Part shown: piece after piece, positions 9,204-19,333 of the stretch
Layout of the letters: each line of letters opens with the position of its first letter
Position numbering within the stretch: the first letter of the stretch is position 1
Source: Rhodoblastus sp963727035
Lineage (GTDB): Bacteria; Pseudomonadota; Alphaproteobacteria; Rhizobiales; Beijerinckiaceae
Length of the DNA: 64,000 bases
Assembly: GCA_963727035.1 (NCBI GenBank)
Contig: CAVSEY010000009.1
Span: 1 to 64,000, forward strand
Direction of reading: 5' to 3'
Position numbers and translations under genes: made by a program
The notes under the pieces: generated by a model
The model's database searches: none
The model's input: the letters and a program-made list of their open reading frames with translations, nothing else
What the model was told of the DNA's origin: nothing

Positions 9204-12200
9204 GCCGGTTCAATCTTTCCGATTGGGCGCTCGATCGCCGCTCGCTCGTCTGGTATTTCATGATCGTCTTCCTGCTGGCGGGCGTCTTTTCCTATGTCAG
9301 GCTCGGCCGCGAGGAAGACCCGAACTTCACCATCAAGACCATGGTGATCCAGGCCAACTGGCCCGGCGCCACCGCGCAGGAGACGACGCTTCAGGTCACC
9401 GAGCGCATCGAGCGCAAGCTCGAAGAGCTGGAATTGCTCGATTACACCAAGTCGATCACCACCGCCGGCCAGACCACCGTCTTCGTCAATCTGCTGCCGA
9501 CCACCAAGGCCCGCGACGTGCAGCCGACCTGGGTGCGCGTGCGCAACATGATCGCGGACATCAAGGGCCAGTTTCCCTCCGGCGTGCAGGGGCCTTTCTT
9601 CAACGATCGTTTCGGCGACGTTTTCGGCAATATCTACGCCTTCACCGGCGACGGCCTGACCTTGCGGCAATTGCGCGATCAGGTCGAATTCGCGCGCTCG
9701 CAAATCCTCACCACGCCCAATGTCGGCCGCGTCGATCTCATCGGCGAGCAGGACGAGGCGATCTATCTCGAATTTTCGACCCGGCAACTGGCGGCGCTCG
9801 GCCTCGATCTGCAATCGGTGATCAACACGCTCGCGGCGCAGAACGCGGTGACGCCCTCGGGCTTCGTGCAGGCGGGGCCGGAGCGGATCGCCATTCGCGT
9901 CAGCGGCGGGTTCTCTTCCGAGGATTCCCTGCGCGCGATCAACCTGCGCGTCAACGACCGCTTCTTTCCGCTGACCGACGTCGCCAGGATCCGGCGCGGC
10001 TATGTCGATCCGCCGACCAAGCTCTTTCGCATGCAACGGCCAGCCGGCGATCGGCCTCGCCATCGGCATGAAGCAGGGCGCCAATCTGCTCGAATTCGGC
10101 GCGGCGCTCGACAAGAAGATCGCGCTGCTCAAAAGCGAACTGCCGATCGGCGTCGACATCTTCTCGCGTGTCCGATCAGCCGGCGGTGGTGGACGAGGCG
10201 GTTTCCGGCTTCGCCCGCGGCCTGTTCGAGGCGATCGTCATCGTGCTCGGCATCAGCTTCATCAGTCTGGGCTGGCGCGCGGGCCTCGTCGTCGCCATCG
10301 CCATTCCCCTGGTGCTGGCGATCACCTTCCTGGTCATGCGAATCGACCGACATTTCGCTCCAGCGCATCTCGCTCGGCGCGCTGATCATCGCGCTCGGCC
10401 TGCTGGTGGACGACGCCATGATCGCGGTGGAGATGATGGTGGCGCGGCTGGAGGCGGGCGACAACCTGCGCAAGGCGGCGACCTATGTCTATACCAGCAC
10501 CGCCTTTCCCATGCTCACCGGCACTTTGGTGACGGTCGCCGGCTTCATACCCGTCGGGCTCAACGACAGCGCGGCGGGCGAATTCACCTTCACGCTGTTC
10601 GTGGTCATCGCGGTGTCGCTGGTCGTCTCCTGGATCGTCGCGGTGCTGTTCACGCCGCTGCTCGGCGTCGCCTTGCTGCCGGCGACGATGAAAGGCCATC
10701 ATGAAACCGGCAAATCCTGGTTCGCGCGCAGCTTCGACCGCACTCTCGATTTCTGCATGGCGCATCGCTGGCTCACCATCGGCGCGACGCTCGGCGCCTT
10801 CGTTCTGGCCGTGGCCGGCATGGCTTTGGTCCAGCAGCAGTTCTTTCCCAGCTCCGACCGTCCGGAACTGATCGTCGACTGGAACCTGCCCCAGAACGCC
10901 TCGATCGAAGACACCAACGACCAGATGGCGCGCTTCGAGCGCGAAATGCTCAGTGAAGAGCCGGACGTCGATCACTGGTCCACCTATGTCGGCGAGGGCG
11001 CCCGGCGTTTCGTCCTGTCCTTCGACGTGCAGCCGGCCAATATCGCCTTCGGGCAGATGGTGATCCTGACGAAAAGCATCGCCGCCCGCGACCGCCTGCG
11101 CGGGAAATATCATGACTGGCTGCGCAAGACCTTTCCCGGCACGGACGCCTTCGTCCACCTGCTCGACATCGGGCCGCCGGTGGGGCGCCCGGTGCAATAT
11201 CGCGTCAGCGGCCCGGACCTCGACAAGGTGCGCGACTATGCCCAGGCGCTCGGCAATATCGTGGCCGGGAACCGCCATCTCGGCGACGTGACCTTCGACT
11301 GGATGGAGCCGGCGCGCATGGTCCGCGTCAATGTGCTGCAGGACAAGGCCCGCACCCTGGGCGTGTCCTCGCAGGACATCGCCGCGACCATCAACGGCGT
11401 GATCAATGGCGTCGACGTCACCCAGGTGCGCGACGACATCTATCTCGTCGACGTCGTCGCGCGGGCGCGCGGCCGGGAGCGCGGGTCGGTCGAGACCTTG
11501 CAGAACCTGCAATTGCCGGCGGCCAACGGCCAGTCCGCGCCTTTGGCGGCGGTCGCCAGCTTCAGCTACGGGCTGGAGCAGCCGACGATCTGGCGGCGTT
11601 CGCGCCTGCCCACCATCACCATCAAGGTCGCGGTCACCGACGACGTCCAGCCCGCGACGGTGGTGGACGAACTGGCGCCCAAGGTGAAGGCTTTTTCCGC
11701 CGCTTTGCCGCAGGAATACAAGGTCGAGGTCGGCGGCGCGGTCGAGGAGAGCGCCAAGGCGCAGGGGCCGATCAACGCCGTCATGCCGCTGATGCTGTTC
11801 ATCATGGCGACGATCCTGATGATCCAGTTGCAGTCCTTCAGCAAACTGGTCCTCGTCTTCGCCGTCGCGCCGCTCGCGGTGATCGGCGTGGTGATCGCTT
11901 TGCTGTCGAGCCATGCGCCGATGGGCTTCGTCGCCACGCTCGGCGTTCTCGCGCTGATCGGCATTCTCATCCGCAATTCGGTGATCCTGATCGTGCAGAT
12001 CGACACATTGCGAAACGACGGCGTCGCGCCCTGGGATGCGGTGCGCGCGGCGACCCAGCACCGCATGCGGCCGATCATGCTGACCGCCGCCGCCGCGACC
12101 CTGGCGCTGATCCCGATCTCGCGCGAGATTTTCTGGGGGCCGATGGCCTATGCGATGATGGGCGGCATTGTCGTCGGCACGGTGCTGACCTTGCTCTTCC

Positions 12201-12259
12201 TGCCGGCCCTTTATCTCGCCTGGTTCCGCATTCCCGATCCCGAGGCGCCCGCCTCATAA
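9200..12259 (+). CDS. RND efflux permease, HAE-1 type (three compensating indels)
   Basis: Inner-membrane drug/proton antiporter, 1,019 residues, start GTG 9200 overlapping the adaptor stop. TM4 carries LIIALGLLVDDAMIAVEMM, with the paired Asp of proton-translocating RNDs. Codons from about 10034 to 10345 read as a low-complexity Arg/Ser-rich stretch. The other two frames hold the expected sequence: NGQPAIGLAIGMKQG after ~10036, SDQPAVVDEAVSGF after 10168, and then the main frame resumes at SLQRISLG. Three one-base insertions (near 10034, 10167 and 10345) explain this and sum to one codon, so the frame stays open although about 104 residues would be wrong as translated. If real, the pump would lack TM2-TM4 and be dead. 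Confidence 0.88.
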   Translation: MSRFNLSDWALDRRSLVWYFMIVFLLAGVFSYVRLGREEDPNFTIKTMVIQANWPGATAQETTLQVTERIERKLEELELLDYTKSITTAGQTTVFVNLLPTTKARDVQPTWVRVRNMIADIKGQFPSGVQGPFFNDRFGDVFGNIYAFTGDGLTLRQLRDQVEFARSQILTTPNVGRVDLIGEQDEAIYLEFSTRQLAALGLDLQSVINTLAAQNAVTPSGFVQAGPERIAIRVSGGFSSEDSLRAINLRVNDRFFPLTDVARIRRGYVDPPTKLFRMQRPAGDRPRHRHEAGRQSARIRRGARQEDRAAQKRTADRRRHLLACPISRRWWTRRFPASPAACSRRSSSCSASASSVWAGARASSSPSPFPWCWRSPSWSCESTDISLQRISLGALIIALGLLVDDAMIAVEMMVARLEAGDNLRKAATYVYTSTAFPMLTGTLVTVAGFIPVGLNDSAAGEFTFTLFVVIAVSLVVSWIVAVLFTPLLGVALLPATMKGHHETGKSWFARSFDRTLDFCMAHRWLTIGATLGAFVLAVAGMALVQQQFFPSSDRPELIVDWNLPQNASIEDTNDQMARFEREMLSEEPDVDHWSTYVGEGARRFVLSFDVQPANIAFGQMVILTKSIAARDRLRGKYHDWLRKTFPGTDAFVHLLDIGPPVGRPVQYRVSGPDLDKVRDYAQALGNIVAGNRHLGDVTFDWMEPARMVRVNVLQDKARTLGVSSQDIAATINGVINGVDVTQVRDDIYLVDVVARARGRERGSVETLQNLQLPAANGQSAPLAAVASFSYGLEQPTIWRRSRLPTITIKVAVTDDVQPATVVDELAPKVKAFSAALPQEYKVEVGGAVEESAKAQGPINAVMPLMLFIMATILMIQLQSFSKLVLVFAVAPLAVIGVVIALLSSHAPMGFVATLGVLALIGILIRNSVILIVQIDTLRNDGVAPWDAVRAATQHRMRPIMLTAAAATLALIPISREIFWGPMAYAMMGGIVVGTVLTLLFLPALYLAWFRIPDPEAPAS

Positions 12260-12322
12260 TTGTCGTATAGAACGTGTTGTTCGCCGCGCGAACCTGTCTT
12301 TCCTCGATCCGCTTGCAAAGTC

Positions 12323-12937
12323 ATGGCTTCGAACACGAAAAAGTCTCCGCCCCAAACCCCGCGCGCGCTTCTCCTGCTTCTCGCGGCTTTCGCCGTCGCG
12401 CTCGCGCTTTCCGCGATCGGTCTCGGCATGCTGGCGAAGCAAAATCCGGGCGCGTCTTCGGTTTCGGCCATTGGCGGACCTTTCGCTTTGCAGACCGGCG
12501 ACGGCAGGATCGTCACCGACCGCGACATGATCGGCGAGCCTTTTCTGGTCTTCTTCGGCTATACCCATTGCCCCGACGTCTGCCCCACCACTCTGGCGCA
12601 GCTTACGCAGGTTTTTCAGGCGCTCGGCCCTGACACGAAGCTCAAGGTGCTGTTCATCACCGTCGATCCGGAACGCGACACGCCCAGGCTGATGGCGCAA
12701 TACGCCGGCAGTTTCGGTCCCAATGTCATCGGCCTTTCCGGCGACCGCGCGGCAATAGACAAGGTGATGAAGGACTATCGCGTCTATGCCCAGAAAGTCC
12801 CGGAGAAGAACGGCGCGTACTCGATGGACCATAGCGCACTCATTTATCTGATGGGCCGCGACGGCAAGTTCCTGCACGCCTTCAACCTCCAGCGCCCGCC
12901 GGAAGAGGCCGCGGCGGAGCTGAGGCGGCTGTTGTAA
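12323..12937 (+). CDS. SCO1/SenC-family copper chaperone
   Basis: 204 residues from ATG 12323. One N-terminal membrane anchor (ALLLLLAAFAVALALSAIGL) is followed by a thioredoxin-fold periplasmic domain. The copper ligands are visible: CPDVC within GYTHCPDVCPTT, and a distal His in MDHSALIY. The family inserts Cu(I) into the CuA site of cytochrome c oxidase or acts as a thiol reductase on its subunit II. No oxidase genes are nearby, so its partner is elsewhere. An in-frame TTG 63 bp upstream is possible but adds a non-conserved leader. Confidence 0.88.
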   Translation: MASNTKKSPPQTPRALLLLLAAFAVALALSAIGLGMLAKQNPGASSVSAIGGPFALQTGDGRIVTDRDMIGEPFLVFFGYTHCPDVCPTTLAQLTQVFQALGPDTKLKVLFITVDPERDTPRLMAQYAGSFGPNVIGLSGDRAAIDKVMKDYRVYAQKVPEKNGAYSMDHSALIYLMGRDGKFLHAFNLQRPPEEAAAELRRLL

Positions 12938-12953
12938 GCGTGGCCCGGCCACG

Positions 12954-12982
12954 AAAAAAGGGCGGCTCTTGCGAAGCCGCCC
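12954..12982 (-). terminator. Rho-independent terminator of the arylsulfatase gene
   Basis: Stem GGGCGGCT/AGCCGCCC with a 7-nt loop (12960-12982), followed on the minus strand by six T residues (12959 to 12954). It lies 32 bp beyond the reconstructed arylsulfatase stop and also closes the converging SCO gene. Confidence 0.75.
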
Positions 12983-13013
12983 CAGGAAAGGCCGATTTCT
13001 TTTGGCTCGCCTT

Positions 13014-14657
13014 TTATTGGCTCGGCCCCTTGGCCGCGGCTTGCGCCGCCTCCATCTTCTTCTGCATCTCCGCCTTGACGGCGTCGAGATTGAAGCTCGC
13101 GCCGCGCTGCATCGGCGGGTAGTCGATAAAGGTCTGGAGTCTCCTTGCCGATCAGCTGCTGGACGAAGACGAAGCGCCAGAACTGGATACTTGAACCAGT
13201 CGAAATATTGCTGCGCGCCGTCCTTGGTGCCGTTGTTCGGCCAGCCGGTGCGCTCGAACGGATCGAGGCGCAGGTTGGTGATGTAGGGCAACGTCCGGAC
13301 GGGTTTTCTCGCCGAGCCAGCCGTCGGGCTGGTCGATGAAGCGGTATTTGTAGTCGTCGATGCGCACCGCGCCGACCGTGCTTTCGCCGAGATAGAAGAT
13401 TTCGTGACGCGCGGACGGCCCCTTGCCGGTGATGGCGGCCAGCTGGTTGTATCCGTCCAGATGGTTCTTGTAGGTGCGGTCGCCGATCGTCTTGCCCTTC
13501 AGCAATTCCTCGGTGATGTTCGGATCGCCCGCGATGGCCGAGAAGGTCGGCAGCCAGTCGATGCCGGAAAAGATGCCGTTCTGCACCGAATCCGCCGGAA
13601 CATGGCCCGGCCAGCGCAGCAGCGCCGGGACGCGGAAACCGCCTTCAAGCACGGTGCCTTTCGATTGCGCGAAGGGCGTCTGGCCGCCGTCGGGCCAGGT
13701 GAAGACTTCGGTGCCGTTGTCGGTGGTGAAGACGACGATGGTGTTGTCGTCCTCGCCCATGTCCTTGATCTTCTTCATCACCAGCCCGACGTCGTCGTCG
13801 AGCTGGGCCATGCCGGCTTCTTCTTCCGACCAGCCGTTTTCCGAATTGCGCATCGCCTCATATTTCGGCGAAAGATGCGTGACGATGTGCATGCGGGTCG
13901 GATTGAGCCAGACGAAGAACGGCTTGTTGGCCTTCTTCGCCCTGTCCATGAAGTCGATGGCGAGATCGCGGATCTCGTCGTCCACCGTTTCCATGCGCTT
14001 GGGATAAAGCGGGCCGGCGTCCTCGATCTTCTGCTTGCCGATCTTGCCCCAGCGCGGCTGCACGGTCGGGTCGTCGACGTCGGTCGCCCAGCTGTGAACC
14101 ATATTGCGCGGGCCGACGACGTTCAGCAGGTTCTGCGGATAATTGGGATGCGCCGGGTCTTCCATCGCGTCGAGGTGATACAGGTAGCCGAAGAACTCGT
14201 CGAAGCCGTGCACGGTCGGCAGGAACTCGTTGAGGTCGCCGAGATGGTTCTTGCCGAACTGGCCGGTGGCGTAGCCCATCGACTTCAGGATCGTCGCTGT
14301 GGTCACCGCCTCGGCCGGCAGGCCGATCTTGGAGCCCGCCTGACCCACCGTGGTCATGCCGGTGCGGATCGGCAACTGGCCGGTGATGAAATTGGCGCGG
14401 CCCGCGGTGCAGCTGGCCTCCGCGTAATAATCGGTGAACAACATGCCTTCCTTGGCGATCTTGTCCAGATTGGGCGTCCTGCCCGCCATCATGCCGCGAT
14501 GATAGGCGCCGATGTTCCACATGCCGATGTCGTCGCCCATGATGACGACGATATTGGGCTTTTTCTCATCGGCTGCAGCAGCCGGCGCGGTGAGCGCCGT
14601 AGCCGCCAGAACGGTCATCGCCGCTCCCAGCGCCTTAATTTTTCGAAACAAAATCAT
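13014..14657 (-). CDS. Arylsulfatase (sulfatase family), C-terminus frameshifted
   Basis: Start ATG 14657, preceded by GGAGGA. The signal peptide ends PAAAAD, then PNIVVIMGDDIG (Asp pair binding Ca2+). The sulfatase signature is SCTAGRANF, a C-x-A-x-R form of the formylglycine motif; the Cys would be converted to formylglycine. VVFTTDNGTE carries further metal ligands. The main frame goes wrong after EKTRPDV (about 13290): the expected ending continues in other frames as PYITNLRLDPFERTGWPN, then FWRFVFVQQLIGKE, then TFIDYPPMQRGASFNLD, stopping at 13014. That needs three small indels near 13288, 13185 and 13130. The reconstructed protein of ~547 residues is a normal arylsulfatase length. Role: periplasmic sulfate-ester hydrolysis, probably sulfur scavenging. 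Confidence 0.8.
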
Positions 14658-14916
14658 TGTTTCCTCCACTTTCCCGAAAATGTCACGGCAATCTGTCGTC
14701 TTGTTCATGTACTGCCTGTGTCGGACGTCTGGACCCAGCGCAATGCGCGATCGATCATGCATGGCCTATATGGCGGCGCGCAATCGAAAAGTAGTTTCAA
14801 ATTTCCGAGAGCGCCGCTGCTTGCGACAGCGCCGTTGCAGTGTCAGGACATGAGAGCGCAAACGCGTGTCCATAACGTGTCGTCGCCGATTTAATTTCGT
14901 TGAAGCGGCGCTGTTT

Positions 14917-15829
14917 TCAGTAAAAGCCGATCGGGAAATATTTCAGGTAAAGCTCGTTCAGTTTGCCGTTGTCGTCGAGTTGCTGGAGCGCCCAGTTCAG
15001 CGCCTGGCGCAGGGTCTCGTCCTCGGGTCGCACCCCTATGCCGACGCCTTGGCCGAAAAAATCCGGTTCGAGGAACGGCCCGCCCTGAAAGACGCAGCAA
15101 TTGCCCGAGCGCGGGTCGTTCATCCAGATCGCGAAGGTCACCGCGTCGCCGAAGGCGAGGTCGATTTTCTTGTCGCGCAGGGCCGACAGCAAAGCGGCGC
15201 GGTCTGGAAAGCTTTTGACCGTCGCCGCCGCGAAAAAGCGTTTCAGGAAGGCCTGATGGGCGCTGCCGGCCTCGACGCCGACAGTCATGTTGCGCAGAGC
15301 CTCGGGCCGGACATCGAGCCTTCCGGCGCCGGCGAGCGACATGAAGCGCGCCGGGGTCAGGTAATAGGACGCGGTGAAACGCAGGCGCGCCCGCGCCGCG
15401 GGAGTTCTCCCCGAGCGAAGCGATCAGCGCGTCGCCGTCCTTTTCCTTCATCGCATCGAGCAGATTGTCCCACCGGCGCGGCTGGATGGTGCAGCTCGCC
15501 TTGAGCTCGTCGCAAATCGCCCGCGCCAGATCGACATTGAAGCCCGCGAGCGTCCCGTCGGGAGCCAAAAACTCGAACGGCGGATAATCGTCGGCGGTCA
15601 GGAAGCGAATTTGCTTCACCGCGCCGATTGCCGGCGCATCCAGCCGGTTGTGGGGATCGAACAGGCGCGGCAAAAAGATTGAAGAATTTGGCGTCTCGGC
15701 CCGCGCGATGCAACCGTCAGGTTGAAAACACGAAAAAAAACAAATACATAGCCAAAAAACGCTGGCCGCGCGCCTGGGTTGGCGGATAAGAATTCTGCGT
15801 CTGGCCACGTTCCGTCCCGATGCGCTCAT
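14917..15829 (-). CDS. Amino-acid-type periplasmic binding protein (one frameshift)
   Basis: Extracellular solute-binding protein family 3. The first part (15829-~15385) has a signal-peptide-like segment (VFWLCICFFSCF), then IRFLTADDYPPFEFLAPDG and NVDLARAICDEL, the standard lobe 1. A frame change near 15385-15405 leads into RLRFTASYYLTPARF and DKKIDLAFGDAVTFA, ending PDEDETLRQALN-like RPEDETLRQALNWALQQL and YLKYFPIGFY at 14917. Combined length is ~303 residues, normal for a binding protein with leader. Such proteins feed polar amino acids to an ABC importer, but no permease or ATPase is adjacent, so the partner is unknown. The start codon overlaps that of the divergent glycosyltransferase, so one of the two starts is probably further inside. 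Confidence 0.7.
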
Positions 15830-17794
15830 GAGTCCTGGGCCCTTATACCGCGATGGCCGGCGTTTTGCAGCCGAAGTCGCCGATTGGCCGCCTGAAATCG
15901 CCTTCCTCGCCGCCGAGGGCGTCGGGGCGGATCTGCTCGACCGCGCGGCGCGCGGCGCCCGCGCCCAGGGCGTCGGCGCCGACGAGGTTCTGATCGCCGA
16001 AGGACTCGTCGAGGAGGGTTGCTATTATCGCGCGCTCGCGCGCCGCCTCAACTGCGCCTATGTGGAGCGGGCGGCGGCGCTGGCCCGCGGCTTCGATTAT
16101 CGCGCCGCCTTGCGCGCCAGCGTCGCCCGCGCCGACCCGCGGCGCGAAAGTTTCGACTGGGTGATGGCCCCGCGCGGCGAGGAAATCCGCAAATTGCTCG
16201 CGCTTGGCGCCGGCGGCGCGAGCCGCGTGGCCATTTGCGCGCCAAAAATCTTCTCCGCGCTGGTTCGCGCCGCGGGTCGTCGCGCCCTGTCCGACGACGC
16301 CAGTTTCGCCTTGTCGCGCGCCGATTTGCGCCTCAGCGCCAGTGCGCCGCAATTGCGCTGGAGCAACCGCGTGACGGTGCTGTTCGCCCTGATGGTCATG
16401 GCCGGCCTTCTGGCGTTGTCGCCGGAACTGCTCGCCTTCACCTCGCTTTTTCTCTCGCTGATGTTCCTCGCCGGAATCTATGTGCGTCTTTGCGCATTGG
16501 TCGCGAGCCCTCCGCTGGACGGACCGCCGCCGCGCTTGCGCGCGCGCGACCTGCCGACCTACACCGTCGTCGCGCCGATGTATCGCGAAGCGGGAGTCGC
16601 GCGCGCAATTCCTGCGCGCGATCCGGTCGCTCGACTATCCGCCCGCGAAGCTCGACGTGAAAATCGTTGTGGAACATGACGACGAGGACACCGCGCTGGC
16701 CTTGCGCGCGGCCGGCCTGCCGCCTTACGCCGAAATTGTCGTCGCGCCGCGCGGGGCGCCGCGCACCAAGCCGCGCGCCCTGAACGTCGCTCTTCCGCTG
16801 GCGCGCGGAAAACTGCTGACGATCTTCGACGCGGAGGACCGGCCCGAGGCCGGACAATTGCAGGCGGCGGCGGGCGCCTTCGCGGCGGCCGGGCCTCGCC
16901 TCGCCTGCCTGCAGGCGCGGCTTGCGATCGACAATGGCGACGAGTGCTGGCTGTCCTATTTCTTTACCCTCGGCTATGCGGCTTTGTTCGACGTGATCAA
17001 TCCCGGCCTCGCCGCGCTCGGCCTGCCCCTGCCGCTCGGCGGCACTTCCAATCATTTCCGCACCGACATCCTGCGCCGGGTCCTCGGCTGGGACGCCTGG
17101 AACGTCACCGAGGACGCCGATCTCGGCCTGCGTTTCGCGCGGCTCGGCTATGACGTCGGCATGCTCGCGTCGACGACTTTCGAGGACGCGCCGACCGATA
17201 TCGCGAGCTGGCTGGGACAAAGGGCGCGCTGGATGAAAGGCTGGATGCAGACGCTCGCGGTGTTCGTGCGCCGCCCGCGCGGGCAGGTCCGCAAGATCGG
17301 CGCGGTCCAGAGCTTTGCCGCGCTCGGCGCCATGACGAGCCTGATCGCCGGACCGCTGTTTGGCCCCTTTTACGTGGTGCGCTTCGTCCACGACCTCGTC
17401 TGGGGCGACCTGCTGGCGCCGGCGACAGCGACGCGCCTCGCCTTCGCCGCGCTGAACCTGAGCGTCGGAATTTACGGCCTTGCCGCGCTGATCGCGCCTT
17501 TGATCCTGGGCATGAAAAGGCGCGGCCTGAAAGCCTCGCCGTTTCTCCTGCTTCGCGCCCCTTTATCTGCTGCTGCTGAGCGCCGCCGCCTGGCGCGCTC
17601 TATGGGAATGGACGCGCCGGCCTTTTGTGTGGACCAAGACCGAACATGTCGCGCGACGACCTCACACAGCCTCGGCGCCAGAATTTCCCGGCCAAGGCGT
17701 CGGCGATCAAGGCGCGGGCGTTGTCCACGCCATAGAGCGCGATGAAGGAGCCGAAGCCGTTAGCTTCCGCATTTTTCTGGACGAATTCTGCTGA
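15828..17794 (+). CDS. Processive family-2 glycosyltransferase (two frameshifts)
   Basis: Large membrane glycosyltransferase of the cellulose-synthase-like class. Residues ~1-165 form an N-terminal domain resembling the GspE N-terminal fold; two TMs follow (VTVLFALMVMAGLLAL); the catalytic GT2 domain shows YTVVAPMYREA, VVEHDDEDT, FDAEDRPEAG (DxD), NVTEDADLG (TED) and QRARWMKG (QxxRW); C-terminal TMs end with LYLLLLSAAAWRALWEW. The frame shifts at ~16595 (an extra G in GAAGCGGGAG) and at ~17552. The second shift is also present in the duplicated copy at 19.6 kb. The last dozen codons before the stop at 17794 come from beyond the repeat boundary. Probable role: export-coupled synthesis of a beta-linked surface polysaccharide; the substrate is unknown. 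Confidence 0.75.
17246..17757 (+). repeat. Direct repeat, copy 1 (glycosyltransferase 3' end plus lysK tail)
   Basis: 512 bp closely matching 19334-19847 (514 bp), both beginning TGCAGACGCTCGCGGTG and ending GGAGCCGAAGC. By eye the copies differ at a dozen or more scattered bases, with most differences and the small indels in the region 17655-17700. Copy 1 includes an orphan piece of the lysK C-terminal codons (17697-17757), so the ancestral order was glycosyltransferase followed directly by convergent lysK. Confidence 0.85.
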
Positions 17795-18170
17795 TTTCGA
17801 TTAAAAGAAAGGCGAACTAGGAGGGGGTCGGACCTCGGGAGCAACCGTGGATAGGCGAGCGCCCAGCACCGGCTCTAGCCCAGTTCGGGGCTGGCGGCGT
17901 ACCGCCAGTTTGGTTTTCAAAGCCAATTCCAAGGCCGTCACTTCTTCCTTCGCGGGGCAGAGTGGCGGCCCTTCCATTTCCTGGCCCCGTCCGCGTCGGC
18001 TTTGCCGCTGCGGGGCTCTATCCCTCCTGCTCAAGACACACTCCAATCACGATAGCCAAACTATATCGCCTTCCTATTCTCTACACAACAGCTAAAAAAC
18101 AGACAAGGTTGGCGTTCCTGTCCTTGATTTCGGCGGCGCTATGTGCCTATATGATGGCGAGGAATTCTGC
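17795..18170. other. Intergenic part of the insert between the direct repeats
   Basis: No gene recognised. 17801-18046 is open on the minus strand but has no known motif. A short hairpin AGCCC/GGGCT lies near 17877-17892. From about 18040 the composition becomes clearly AT-richer than the surroundings, consistent with the promoter region of the decayed gene that follows and with foreign origin. Confidence 0.4.
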
Positions 18171-19112
18171 ATGTTAGACATAGACGCTGTTTCCGCGAAG
18201 ACAAAACGATTCGTAGCCCGCCATACCCGGCATTAGACCTAGCTAAAGCAATTGAGCGTGCAGCGCTCTTGATGAAGGTCGCCCACCATCATGCTGTTGG
18301 CGTTCAGGTTATTTTGCCTGCTTGGGGGATGGACTGATGCAGGCCCTGTTTGGCGCTATCTGGCGACGTTAATCGAATACGGCCTCGTGGCCGACTCTGG
18401 GACCGGGAAGGCACGAAAGTTTCAGATCACCGATGTTGCGCGTCGCATCATCCAAGATACCGACGACATCGCAAAAACGAAAAGAGGCGCTCAAGGTCGC
18501 TGCATTGTCGCGATGATTTACAATGAATTATGGAATAAATTTGCACGCTGCCGGCCTTTCCGACGCGGTTTTGAAGGTGTATCTCACGATTGACCGGAAA
18601 GAAGCTGGGAATCTCGTACAGCGAATTGTCGGCAACGGAGGTCATCCAGACATACAAATCGACATTGGTGTTTGCAGGACTACGGATTTTAATGATTTGG
18701 CGGACATCAGGTCAATAAGGATACGATAAAAACTGAGCTTCATAGCTCTGACGCACATAAAAAAATTGTGGTTGGCGATTATGTGCAATGGACATCGGGA
18801 GGCGTTGATCAGTTTAAATCGCCTCGTCAGGTCGCGTGGATATCCGATGATGGTTCTCATGCCGCGTGCATGGGGAAATGACTGGAATTCCTGCGAACGA
18901 TCTTATTGTTGTCGCTCCGCCAAAGCCCGGTCCGGCTGGCTCGGTCACCGCGAACAGCGCGCATCAAAGCGACAAGCGATTCGAAAGGCAGCGTTAGCGT
19001 TTTGATGCGCGGAAAGCGGCTTGAGATATCTGCGGATGTGGATGCGGCTGGTCTCGCGACCTTGCAAGAAATGCTTACGAAATACGCTGAAATCTTGAAA
19101 CTCGTGAAATAG
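18171..19112 (+). pseudogene. Decayed conserved hypothetical gene (many frameshifts)
   Basis: Pieces of one protein of roughly 310 residues appear in order across the three forward frames: MLDIDAVSAKTKRF; YPALDLAKAIERAALLMK; VAHHHAVGVQVILPAWGMD; DAGPVWRYLATLIEYGLVAD with KARKFQITDVARRIIQDTD; RKEALKVAALS; MIYNELWNKF; GLSDAVLKVYLTIDRKEAGN; YSELSATEVIQTYKSTLVFA; KKIVVGDYVQWTSGGVDQF; MTGIPANDLIVVAPPKPGPA; and GSVSVLMRGKRLEISADVDA to the stop. The YPALDL...WRYLATLIEYGLV part looks like a winged-helix protein family common on mobile and defence-type islands; I cannot name it safely. At least six indels and in-frame stops make it non-functional as read. Its base composition is AT-richer than its neighbours. 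Confidence 0.6.
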
Positions 19113-19135
19113 TGCTGGAAAAGAACTCGCACCCA

Positions 19136-19162
19136 AGAAAAGCCGCGTCGGCGGCCTTTTTC
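19136..19162 (+). terminator. Terminator after the decayed gene
   Basis: Stem GCCGC/GCGGC with loop GTCG (19142-19155) followed by CTTTTTC, and preceded by AAGAAAA, so it can work in both directions. It lies 24 bp after the last reading frame of the decayed gene, supporting that 18171-19112 was one transcription unit. Confidence 0.65.
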
Positions 19163-19333
19163 AGGCGAACTTCCCCGTGGTGAGCCTGCTACCGAACGCC
19201 CCATTTCCACACCGATATGTCGCACACGGTGGTCTGCTGGGAAGCCAGGAATGCCACGGAAGATGCCGTCCTTAGCCACCATAACATCCCGACATGGCCG
19301 TCACGATGGGGCGGCGGTCGCCAAAAATTTCAG

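Noticed and set aside
17840..17930. tRNA or tmRNA-like piece at the insert edge (GTTCG within a GC stem)
   Set aside because: No cloverleaf can be completed: the stem-loop AGCCC-AGTTCG-GGGCT has the wrong loop size for a T-arm and no acceptor stem.
17801..18046. 81-codon minus-strand frame in the insert
   Set aside because: No recognisable motif, no ribosome binding site; composition does not stand out.
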